A stretch of DNA of 7,013 nucleotides from DASXTB01 sp036505615 (lineage in GTDB: Bacteria > Acidobacteriota > UBA6911 > JACQSX01): positions 1 through 7,013 of the forward strand of contig DASXTB010000476.1 of the NCBI GenBank assembly GCA_036505615.1, given 5' to 3'. A program made the position numbers and the translations under genes. Positions 1-5,688 of this stretch are shown here, one piece after another. The notes beneath the pieces were generated by a model. The model saw nothing but the letters and a program-made list of their open reading frames with translations. It was not told the DNA's origin and searched no databases. Within the stretch, counting starts at the first letter, position 1. Each line of letters starts with the position of its first letter.

Positions 1-3
1 CGG

Positions 4-60
4 AGCGCCAGGCACCCCCGGTCAGCGATTCCCCACACGAATCGGACCGCGCAAGCGGTC
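4..60 (+). repeat. Left copy of a 57-bp inverted repeat flanking the transposase remnant
   Basis: Bases 4-60 match the reverse complement of 325-381 with no gaps (position sum 385 throughout). I count 47 of 57 identical. Identity is perfect in an outer 21-bp block (4-24, core GGCACCCCCGGTCA) and an inner 18-bp block (43-60, which forms a hairpin). The ten differences all fall in the spacer at 25-42. Conserved, foldable ends around a free spacer are what REP/REPIN-type elements show, and the pair brackets a RAYT-like transposase remnant, as REP elements often bracket their RAYT gene. Bases 1-2 also match, so the repeat may continue beyond the left edge. Confidence 0.8.
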
Positions 61-69
61 CCATTTTTT
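44..69 (+). terminator. GC hairpin with U tract, probable intrinsic terminator
   Basis: GGACCGC (44-50) and GCGGTCC (55-61) form a perfect 7-bp stem closed by a GCAA (GNRA-type) loop. It is followed after two bases by six T (64-69) and a second T run at 76-81. This is a good rho-independent terminator for a gene entering from the left, outside the window. The stem is also the inner block of the flanking inverted repeat, so a repeat element appears to double as the terminator. The partner copy at 325-340 has a 6-bp stem and no T run on its corresponding side. Confidence 0.6.
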
Positions 70-134
70 CCTTCATTTTTTCTTCGTAAATTCCTCGGCA
101 GCCCGGTTGTGTAGTTGACAAGGAGGCTTGCTCA

Positions 135-297
135 ATGGCACCAACTTTAACCCGACTGCTTACCCACATCGTGTTCTCCACAAAGGGTCGCCGACCTTGG
201 AAGCAACATCATAAGGAGAGTGTCCTTTCAGCAGGAGCTGCTGCAGCTACTCAATAAACACCGGGTGCAGTATGACGAGCGTTATCTTTGGGACTGA
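135..297 (+). pseudogene. Decayed IS200/RAYT-type Y1 transposase, central part deleted
   Basis: An ATG at 135 with AGGAGG eight bases upstream (121-126) opens a frame beginning MAPTLTRLLTHIVFSTKGRR, the characteristic N-terminus of REP-associated tyrosine transposases of the IS200/Y1 family. That frame stops at 255-257 after 40 codons. From about 220 another frame gives VSFQQELLQLLNKHR and ends YDERYLWD with TGA at 295-297, the characteristic C-terminus of the same proteins. The two pieces are joined by a one-base frame change near 213-220. Family members are usually well over 120 residues, while only about 54 codons remain. The HUH metal-binding motif and the catalytic tyrosine are gone, so it must be inactive. 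Family assignment rests on remembered consensus ends, not on a search. Confidence 0.75.
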
Positions 298-324
298 GGC
301 ATCGATGACTGCCGAACCTGATGC

Positions 325-381
325 GACCGCTTGCGCGGTCCGGGCGATATCGGGGATGGTTGACCGGGGGTGCCTGGCGCT
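325..381 (-). repeat. Right copy of the 57-bp inverted repeat
   Basis: Reverse-complement partner of 4-60, starting 28 bases after the stop of the transposase remnant. Its inner end folds as GACCGC-TTGC-GCGGTC (325-340, 6-bp stem). Its outer block TGACCGGGGGTGCC overlaps the left arm of the hairpin at 364-401. With the left copy it brackets 264 bp, so the whole of 4-381 could be one non-autonomous element with imperfect terminal repeats. Confidence 0.8.
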
Positions 382-401
382 TCGCGCTTCGGCACCCCCG
401 G
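364..401. repeat. Long REP-like hairpin, 11-bp perfect stem
   Basis: CCGGGGGTGCC (364-374) pairs perfectly with GGCACCCCCGG (391-401). The 16-base loop contains a second small hairpin, GCGC-TTC-GCGC (377-387). The left arm is shared with the outer block of the right inverted repeat. No T run follows on either side, so a terminator role is unlikely. A REP-like mobile palindrome is the simplest reading. Confidence 0.7.
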
Positions 402-413
402 CTACTGCTATTG

Positions 414-428
414 GTCCGCTTCGCGGAC
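414..428. repeat. Small hairpin with TTC triloop
   Basis: GTCCGC (414-419) and GCGGAC (423-428) form a perfect 6-bp stem around a TTC loop. The same C-TTC-G apex recurs in neighbouring hairpins at 377-387 and 484-494. Function unknown; part of the REP-like cluster. Confidence 0.5.
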
Positions 429-514
429 GCTCTGGTTTGCAGCGCACTGCAGCATGAGAAAATGTAGAAACTCTAGAGGCTTTCTCCTTCGGAGCGGCGC
501 TGGAGTCTTCCGAC

Positions 515-538
515 GGGCGGTTCACGAACCGCCCCTAC
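515..538 (-). repeat. REP-like palindrome with GTAG head
   Basis: GGGCGGTT (515-522) and AACCGCCC (527-534) form an 8-bp stem around CACG; on paper the pairing extends to 9 bp. Read on the minus strand, the hairpin is immediately preceded by GTAG (complement of 535-538). A GTAG-type tetranucleotide followed by a palindrome is the defining layout of REP sequences mobilised by RAYT enzymes. The ten bases CTGTAGGGGC (complement of 531-540) recur on the plus strand at 3963-3972. Confidence 0.55.
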
Positions 539-618
539 AGACCGGCGTGACGGTCGGTCAACACATAATCAGGTCTTGCGGCTTACTCCCTAGGACTCTA
601 CCAGGTGGTCCCCGCTCG

Positions 619-647
619 TTGACATTCGTGCATAACTCCCATATCGT
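619..647 (+). promoter_or_regulatory. Probable sigma-70-type promoter of the TonB-dependent receptor
   Basis: TTGACA (619-624) is a perfect -35 hexamer. Exactly 17 bases later TATCGT (642-647) matches four of six -10 positions. Transcription would start near 654, leaving a leader of roughly 95 bases before the ATG at 751. No better -35/-10 pair was seen between 540 and 750. The call is from motif and spacing only. Confidence 0.45.
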
Positions 648-691
648 AAGCGACACTTCCAACAAGGAATGCAGCACTTTAAATCAACTAA

Positions 692-703
692 GACTTGCAA
701 GTC
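692..703. promoter_or_regulatory. 12-bp perfect palindrome in the receptor gene leader
   Basis: GACTTGCAAGTC is a perfect palindrome lying between the predicted promoter and the Shine-Dalgarno of the receptor gene. It could be an operator for a dimeric repressor or a small RNA hairpin, but one 12-bp site can also occur by chance. No second copy was seen nearby. Confidence 0.2.
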
Positions 704-750
704 CCATTTCAGGGTGATCGAAAACCGGATTTTATGAAGGAGGTCGCGAG

Positions 751-3700
751 ATGCTTCAGCGCAGGCGAGCCGGAATCCCTCTCCTCTTAATTTTAACCTT
801 TTCCATTGCCCTGAATCTAAAGGCGCAGTCTCAGGCAAATACAGCCAACCTGGAAGGCACGATCAAGGATCAAACAGGCGCTGTGTTGCCCGGCGTGACT
901 GTTACAGCCACTAACAAAGCCGTGTCGTTGGCCAGGGTCGCCATCTCCAACGATGAAGGGGTGTACCGTATCCCTCTGCTCCCTCCGGGAACCTACGATG
1001 TCCGCGCCGAACTGAGTGGCTTTACAGCGCAGGTGAAAGAAGGCGTGACCTTAAGCGTAGGACAATTCGCCACGCTGGATTTCACCATGACAGTTTCCGG
1101 AGCGGGGACCGAAATTGTGGTGCAGGAAAACGCACAGATTTTGGAAATCAGCAAGACGCAGCAATCCGATACCATCAACCAAGTTCAGATCGATAACCTC
1201 CCCATCAACGGACGCAATTATCTGGACTTCACCCTGCTGACCCCAGGCGTCAGCGGCCGCAACCCGATGGTCCGCAGCGCGGTGCAGACGCCAACTTCCG
1301 GGCTCTCCTTCAACGGTCAAGGGGGACGGGGCAACAACATCACCATCGACGGCGTCAACAACATCGACTCTGTTTCGAATTCGGCGCTCTCCATTCTCAG
1401 CCAGGAAGGGATCAATGAGTTTCAGATCAATCGCAATTCCTTTTCCGCCGAGTTTGGACGCGCCCAGGGAGGCGTGATCAACATCGTCACCAAGTCGGGC
1501 GCAAATGCGGTTCACGGCAATGCGTTTTATTTCATTCGAGATAAGAAATTCGATGCGCGCAATGCCTTTGCCAGCGGACCGGTGGAGCCGAAGTTCCAGC
1601 GCAAACAGTGGGGTGGGACGGTGGGAGGACCGCTGGCCAAGGACAGCGCCTTCTTTTTTGCCAGCTTTGAGCGGCTGGACCGGCACGAGTCGCTGTTTGT
1701 CACCTTTCTGAACGATCCCACGATTTTTCAGTTGACGCCTTCGCAAAAACAGCTCTTTGACTTTCTCGGGCAATCGCCGATCGTGTCGCTGAGACAACTG
1801 GCCGCGGCCCTGGCGCATCCACAGGTGGGAGTGCTCAACACAACGGCCGTAACCTTCCCGGCCACGCTGGCTCTTTTCCAGCGCGAGAGCGGGACGTTTC
1901 CCTTCAAAGCGGATAACAATACGTTCTCGCTGAAGAATGATTTCCTGCTGTCCAACGACAATCAGTTATTCACTCGTTTCAGCATCACCAAAGGAGCCAA
2001 CGACAACACCGAGTTTGGAGGGCTGCGAGGTGTTTCCAATGGCGTTTCCTTCGATACGGATGATCTCTCCTTTGTCATCTCGGATACGCACGTCATCGAC
2101 CCCAAGCGCCTCAACGAATTTAAATTTCAAATCGCGAGGCGCGAAAACAAGGTATTAACCAACGATCCCACCGGCCCGAACCTCACCCTGGCTGGAGTAG
2201 CCGATTTCGGCCGCGAGTTCTTCAACCCCACTCACTATACCGAGAGGCTGCACCAAGTCATCGACAACTTCACCTTCATCGCAGGCAATCACACCTTTAA
2301 GACAGGAATTGATTACGATTACACGTTTTTTCGTGGCAGCGCTGAAGTGTTCCTGGGTGGGCGTTTCTTTTTCTCAGGCACCAGCATTCCATTGGGACTG
2401 GTGTTGAACACTCTGGCCGGTCCGACGGCGGCCAGCGGCGTTGCTTCCGCTCTGGTGCAACTGGGCCGGCCTGACCTGGTGTGCGCTTTGATATCGCAGC
2501 CCAACTGTCCACCTACGATCAATCCATTTCTAAGCGCCGTTCAATCCTTCAACTTCGGCCTGCCCACTTCTTTCTTCCAGGGTTTTGGAAATCCGAATAC
2601 CAAATTTCGATACACTCAGTTTGGAACATACTTTCAGGATTCCTGGAAGGTGCGCCACAATTTCACTCTGAACCTGGGGCTGCGTTACGACGTGGAGCTG
2701 AGACCGAAGACCTCCAACGTAATCAACAACACTCCCCCATTCCAGTTCGATTTCCGCTCCGTCAATAATACCGACAACTTTGCACCTCGAGTGGGCTTCT
2801 CGTGGGATCCGGCTTCGTCGGGCAAGACTGTAGTGCGTGGCGGCTACGGCATTTACTACGCCAGCTTTTACAATGCCATCGCGTTTGTGGGGCAGGTGTT
2901 GTCCGGGCAAATCTCACAAGTTTTCGTCCCACTGACCGGCCTGACTCCCGGAGGTCCTACGTCAGCCGACGTTTTTGCGGATTTTCGAAAGAACGGACCT
3001 CTGACTGCCGACCGCCTCACCGCTCTGGGATTGCCCCCGGGACGAACTCCATCCATCATCCTGCCCGAAGCGGGCGACGTAAAAAGCCCTTACAGTCATC
3101 AGGCAAGTTTCGGAATTGAACATGAGCTTCTTCCAGACCTGGCCGTATCGGTTGATTACAACCTCAACCGCGGATTGCATCTTATCCGCTCTCGCGACAT
3201 CAACGTGCGCCAGATCGGGCCTAACCGGTTCGCGCTGCCGGGGTTGGATCCTCGCTTCGTGCAAATCAATCAGATTGAAACCACCGGGCTGTCGATGTAT
3301 CACGGGTTGACTGTGTCAGGACGAAAGCGTTTCAGCCACAATCACTCTTACCAGGTATCGTATACTTTCGGTAAGGCGATCGATGACGCCACTGATTTCG
3401 TCACGCCACTGCAGCCGAACAACCAGCGCGATCTGCGGTCTGAACGAAGCCTGTCGGCGTTCGATGAACGTCACCGCCTGGTCATCAGCGGCGTCTTGGC
3501 CAGCCATGTGGAATCGGACAGTCCTTTCGTCAAGAATCTTCTTAGCGGATGGATCCTTTCGCCGATCTTCACCTATTCAAGCGGCCGCCCTTTCAACCTG
3601 CTGGTCGGGTTTGATGCCAACGGCGACACTCACGACGAGACGGATCGCCCTGCGCTTGCCAGCGGGCTGATCGCCGGAAGGAATACAGGCCGGGGGCCTA

Positions 3701-3954
3701 ACTTTTTCTCCACCGATCTTCGCCTGGCACGCAAGCTCAACCTCGCGTCGAAGGGCAGGGTCAACTTGGAGCTGATTGCGGAAGGCTTCAATCTGTTTAA
3801 CCGCGTAAATTTCGCAGGCGTGAACAACGTCGTAGGCTTTACACTGACTAATTTTGATGTGGAAGGGAGACGCGGTTCTCCCACTTCCCCCTTGGGATTC
3901 ACATCGGCGTATGATCCGCGCCAGATTCAGTTTGGGGTAAAGTTGAACTTTTAG
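751..3954 (+). CDS. Oar-like TonB-dependent outer-membrane receptor with carboxypeptidase-regulatory domain
   Basis: A 1,067-residue outer-membrane beta-barrel expected to import a ligand with TonB-ExbBD energy, or to act as a surface adhesin. A signal peptide covers about residues 1-29 (RRR, then a hydrophobic LLLILTFSIAL run, cleavage near AQSQA). Residues ~31-115 are a carboxypeptidase-regulatory Ig-like domain (LEGTIKDQTGAVLPGVTV and PPGTYDVRAELSGF). The plug spans ~138-250, with LPINGRNYLDFTLLTPGV and FGRAQGGVINIVTKSG. The remainder is the barrel, ending on an aromatic residue (GVKLNF), as outer-membrane insertion requires. Length is normal for the acidobacterial/Oar type. AAGGAGGT at 737-744, six bases before the ATG, fixes the start. 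No clear TonB box is visible. The ligand cannot be told from sequence. No intrinsic terminator follows, only the structured block at 3965-4150. Confidence 0.93.
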   Translation: MLQRRRAGIPLLLILTFSIALNLKAQSQANTANLEGTIKDQTGAVLPGVTVTATNKAVSLARVAISNDEGVYRIPLLPPGTYDVRAELSGFTAQVKEGVTLSVGQFATLDFTMTVSGAGTEIVVQENAQILEISKTQQSDTINQVQIDNLPINGRNYLDFTLLTPGVSGRNPMVRSAVQTPTSGLSFNGQGGRGNNITIDGVNNIDSVSNSALSILSQEGINEFQINRNSFSAEFGRAQGGVINIVTKSGANAVHGNAFYFIRDKKFDARNAFASGPVEPKFQRKQWGGTVGGPLAKDSAFFFASFERLDRHESLFVTFLNDPTIFQLTPSQKQLFDFLGQSPIVSLRQLAAALAHPQVGVLNTTAVTFPATLALFQRESGTFPFKADNNTFSLKNDFLLSNDNQLFTRFSITKGANDNTEFGGLRGVSNGVSFDTDDLSFVISDTHVIDPKRLNEFKFQIARRENKVLTNDPTGPNLTLAGVADFGREFFNPTHYTERLHQVIDNFTFIAGNHTFKTGIDYDYTFFRGSAEVFLGGRFFFSGTSIPLGLVLNTLAGPTAASGVASALVQLGRPDLVCALISQPNCPPTINPFLSAVQSFNFGLPTSFFQGFGNPNTKFRYTQFGTYFQDSWKVRHNFTLNLGLRYDVELRPKTSNVINNTPPFQFDFRSVNNTDNFAPRVGFSWDPASSGKTVVRGGYGIYYASFYNAIAFVGQVLSGQISQVFVPLTGLTPGGPTSADVFADFRKNGPLTADRLTALGLPPGRTPSIILPEAGDVKSPYSHQASFGIEHELLPDLAVSVDYNLNRGLHLIRSRDINVRQIGPNRFALPGLDPRFVQINQIETTGLSMYHGLTVSGRKRFSHNHSYQVSYTFGKAIDDATDFVTPLQPNNQRDLRSERSLSAFDERHRLVISGVLASHVESDSPFVKNLLSGWILSPIFTYSSGRPFNLLVGFDANGDTHDETDRPALASGLIAGRNTGRGPNFFSTDLRLARKLNLASKGRVNLELIAEGFNLFNRVNFAGVNNVVGFTLTNFDVEGRRGSPTSPLGFTSAYDPRQIQFGVKLNF

Positions 3955-3964
3955 ACAAATGACT

Positions 3965-4150
3965 GTAGGGGCACGCGGCTCTGATTGTCTCGAGAAATGA
4001 AACCACGGGGAACACCGGGAACACGGGGCGACATAAAGACTGTTGAAGTTGTCAGCGCGCCTTGTCAACAGAGGAATCATTAAAGTCCCGTGGTCCCAGT
4101 GTCCCCCGTGGTTTCCTCAGTTCTGAGACGGCCTCAGTGGCGCGCCCCTG
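3965..4150. repeat. Nested inverted-repeat block between receptor and hydrolase genes
   Basis: Three concentric pairings fill most of the 222-bp gap. Outer: GTAGGGGCACGC (3965-3976) against GCGCGCCCCTGC (4140-4151 region), about 10 of 12 matched. Middle: about 30 bp, 3999-4028 against 4086-4115, including perfect GAAACCACGGGG with CCCCGTGGTTTC and a one-base bulge. Inner: CTGTTGA (4040-4046) with TCAACAG (4065-4071). The middle arms have a 9-bp period (CACGGGGAA, CACCGGGAA, CACGGGG). A small CTCAG-TT-CTGAG hairpin follows at 4116-4127. There is no T run, so it does not look like an ordinary terminator. A MITE-like element or a structured transcript region are the options. Confidence 0.6.
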
Positions 4151-4163
4151 CCGATCGAATAGC

Positions 4164-4170
4164 GAGGTGA
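4164..4170 (+). promoter_or_regulatory. Shine-Dalgarno of the SGNH hydrolase gene
   Basis: GAGGTGA lies six bases before the ATG at 4177 and is a strong complement to the 16S 3' end. It decides the start and argues against a frame that begins upstream at 4062. I found no convincing -35/-10 pair in 3955-4163. Confidence 0.6.
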
Positions 4171-4176
4171 GGTTTT

Positions 4177-5484
4177 ATGATTCGAAGATTCTTAATATTT
4201 CTTACCACCGTCTTTTTGCTTGCGGCCTCCCTGTGGGCGCAACAGCTCTCCCCTTTTATTTCCTATGTCGCTATCGGCGACAGCCTGACGGCCGGGTTTA
4301 TCAACGGCTCGCTCAACGAAAAGGGACAGAGTGCGGCCTACCCGGTGCTGCTGTCGGCACAGATGCGGACTTTTGTGTTCCTGCCGCTGGTGGCAAGCCC
4401 CGGTATTCCCAACGAAATCGAACTGATTTCCGCCACTTTTCCTCCGGTCATCCGCTTGAAGCCAGGCGTGTCCGCAGGACGAACATTCCCGTTGCTGATG
4501 CCGACCAACCTTGCAGTTCCGGGCCACACGGCGGACGATGCGTTGAGACGGCGGCCCAAACTCCCGATCGTGCCGGATCAGACGATATTGACGAACCTGA
4601 TTCTCGGCCTCCCGGGTTTGGTAGTGCCCATCGCGCCCACCGGCAGCCAAGTCGAATTGGCTGAGTTCCTGCGCCCTACCTTTGTGACTATCTGGTTAGG
4701 CAACAACGAAATTCTCGGACCGGCGACTGCGGGGAACGGCAATGCCGTGCCCTTTGAGCAGTTTCGAGCAGCCTTTGGAGAAATCATCAATCGGATCTCG
4801 GCCACGGGCGCCAAGATGGCGGTGGCAAACGTAGCAGACGTAGCTTCTGCTGCCTTGTTTCTCACCGTTCCGGATATTGCCGGCGCGACGGGCGCTCCAC
4901 CGGCATTGCTGCAAGCGGCTTTGGGAGTGGGACCGAACGACCTGATTTTGGCCACGGGATTAGCGTCGGTAGCTCAAATCCTGCGGGGACAGGCCCGAGG
5001 CCCTCTCGCGCCGGAGCTTGTATTGACGGACGATGAAGTAAAGAAGCTGCGGGCTACCACGAAACAATATAACGATTACATTGCCCAACTGGGAGCGGAT
5101 AAGGGTTTTCCGGTGGTGGATTTCAACACGCTGGGACAATCTATTCGGCGCAGCGGAATCACGGTCGGAAATTTGCGCCTCACGGGCTTGCCGCTGGGAG
5201 GCATCTACAGCCTGGATCTGATTCATCCCACTCGTACGGGCCAGGCGGTCATTGCCAACGCGTTTATCACCGCTATTAATGCGTTTTATAAGACCAACCT
5301 GCCTCCGGTCGATGTGGCCGCTATTGCCGCTACCGACAACCTGGTGTTCCATTCTAAGGTGGAATCCCCCAGCCAGGAATTGACGCTGGAAGATTTACAA
5401 ATGCTGGCTGCCACGTTTGGCGCGGAACCAGAAGCGGGGTTTATCGACTGGACGCAGTTCTTGAGTCTTCCAAAGATTGACTGA
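4177..5484 (+). CDS. Secreted SGNH/GDSL-family hydrolase
   Basis: A 435-residue exported hydrolase, probably an esterase, lipase or acyl-/acetyl-esterase acting in the periplasm or outside the cell. Residues 1-22 are a signal peptide (IRR, hydrophobic FLIFLTTVFLLAASL, cleavage after WAQ; no lipobox cysteine). All four SGNH blocks are visible. Block I is YVAIGDSLTAG with nucleophile Ser36. Block II is NLAVPGHTADD with Gly116. Block III is WLGNNE with Gly175 and Asn177; the usual GxND has Glu in place of Asp. Block V is DLIHP with Asp347 and His350. At 435 residues it is longer than the minimal ~200-250-residue fold, with large insertions between blocks, as in other long bacterial SGNH proteins. 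It lies 222 bp downstream of the receptor gene on the same strand, but the intervening structured DNA makes a simple operon uncertain. Substrate unknown. Confidence 0.88.
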   Translation: MIRRFLIFLTTVFLLAASLWAQQLSPFISYVAIGDSLTAGFINGSLNEKGQSAAYPVLLSAQMRTFVFLPLVASPGIPNEIELISATFPPVIRLKPGVSAGRTFPLLMPTNLAVPGHTADDALRRRPKLPIVPDQTILTNLILGLPGLVVPIAPTGSQVELAEFLRPTFVTIWLGNNEILGPATAGNGNAVPFEQFRAAFGEIINRISATGAKMAVANVADVASAALFLTVPDIAGATGAPPALLQAALGVGPNDLILATGLASVAQILRGQARGPLAPELVLTDDEVKKLRATTKQYNDYIAQLGADKGFPVVDFNTLGQSIRRSGITVGNLRLTGLPLGGIYSLDLIHPTRTGQAVIANAFITAINAFYKTNLPPVDVAAIAATDNLVFHSKVESPSQELTLEDLQMLAATFGAEPEAGFIDWTQFLSLPKID

Positions 5485-5494
5485 GTGGGCCGCC

Positions 5495-5583
5495 GCCGCT
5501 TATGGTTTTTGAAAAAAATAACATGTAGTCCGAGGCCGCAGGGCCTCATACTACACGTTATTTTTTGAAATTCCATCAGCGGC
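5495..5583. terminator. 89-nt long hairpin, probable two-way terminator between convergent genes
   Basis: The core is GAGGCC-GCAG-GGCCTC (5532-5547). Past a 2x2 internal loop, TGTAGT (5524-5529) pairs with ACTACA (5550-5555). Past one A-C mismatch, an A-rich arm (5512-5522) pairs with a T-rich arm (5557-5566). The pairing resumes at the base with GCCGCT.ATGG (5495-5505) against CCAT.AGCGGC (5573-5583). A GC stem with A7 on one side and T6 on the other gives a U tract in both directions. It sits just after the hydrolase stop and facing the MFS gene stop, which is where a shared terminator belongs. The near-complete 89-nt symmetry is longer than a terminator needs, so it may be a palindromic element used as one. 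Confidence 0.7.
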
Positions 5584-5650
5584 CTAGCGTGCCCCAGACA
5601 CGCAATCAAACTAACCCTCATGCCTGATCTACCTGCTGACTAAATCACTC

Positions 5651-5685
5651 CCGACCTGTGACTTGCGACCTTCGACTTTCGACTC
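5651..5685. repeat. Heptamer tandem array, five units, at the 3' end of the MFS gene
   Basis: Five consecutive 7-base units follow the pattern N-Y-GAC-Y-Y: CCGACCT, GTGACTT, GCGACCT, TCGACTT, TCGACTC. A broken sixth unit (GACCTAG) runs into the complement of the MFS stop codon at 5689-5691. The 12-mer GACTTGCGACCT (5660-5671) recurs exactly at 6943-6954 and inverted at 6931-6942, at the other end of the same gene. This resembles short tandem heptamer repeats known from cyanobacteria and seen in other phyla. Function unknown. Confidence 0.65.
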
Positions 5686-5688
5686 GAC

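Larger units (their letters stand above)
298..618. other. Gene-free, palindrome-rich intergenic DNA
   Basis: No reading frame here resembles a protein. The stretch is a chain of short inverted repeats: the right copy of the 57-bp flanking repeat (325-381), a long hairpin (364-401), a triloop hairpin (414-428), a TGCAG-CGCA-CTGCA hairpin (438-451), a small CTCC-TTC-GGAG hairpin (484-494), a GTAG-headed REP-like hairpin (515-538) and a weak GACCG/CGGTC hairpin (540-555). From 556 to 618 I see nothing beyond plain sequence. Together with the transposase remnant this looks like a landing zone for REP/MITE-type elements. Confidence 0.6.

Noticed and set aside
115..143. TTGACA at 115-120 as a promoter -35
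   Set aside because: No acceptable -10 follows at 16-18 bases, and the hexamer is next to the Shine-Dalgarno of the transposase remnant.
370..717. 115-residue plus-strand reading frame downstream of the transposase remnant
   Set aside because: It runs through the REP-like hairpins, has no Shine-Dalgarno and no recognisable protein character.
1051..1818. 255-residue minus-strand frame inside the receptor gene
   Set aside because: It is antisense to the well-conserved carboxypeptidase-like and plug domains and has low-complexity charged content typical of a shadow frame.
3577..4080. 167-residue minus-strand frame over the end of the receptor gene
   Set aside because: It overlaps the conserved C-terminal barrel in antisense and begins in the inverted-repeat block, with no family resemblance.
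4062..4664. 200-residue plus-strand frame starting before the hydrolase gene
   Set aside because: It overlaps the SGNH signal peptide and catalytic Ser region in another frame, and the strong Shine-Dalgarno belongs to the ATG at 4177.
5651..5685. CRISPR array
   Set aside because: The units are 7 bases with no spacers and there are no cas genes, so this is a tandem heptamer array.
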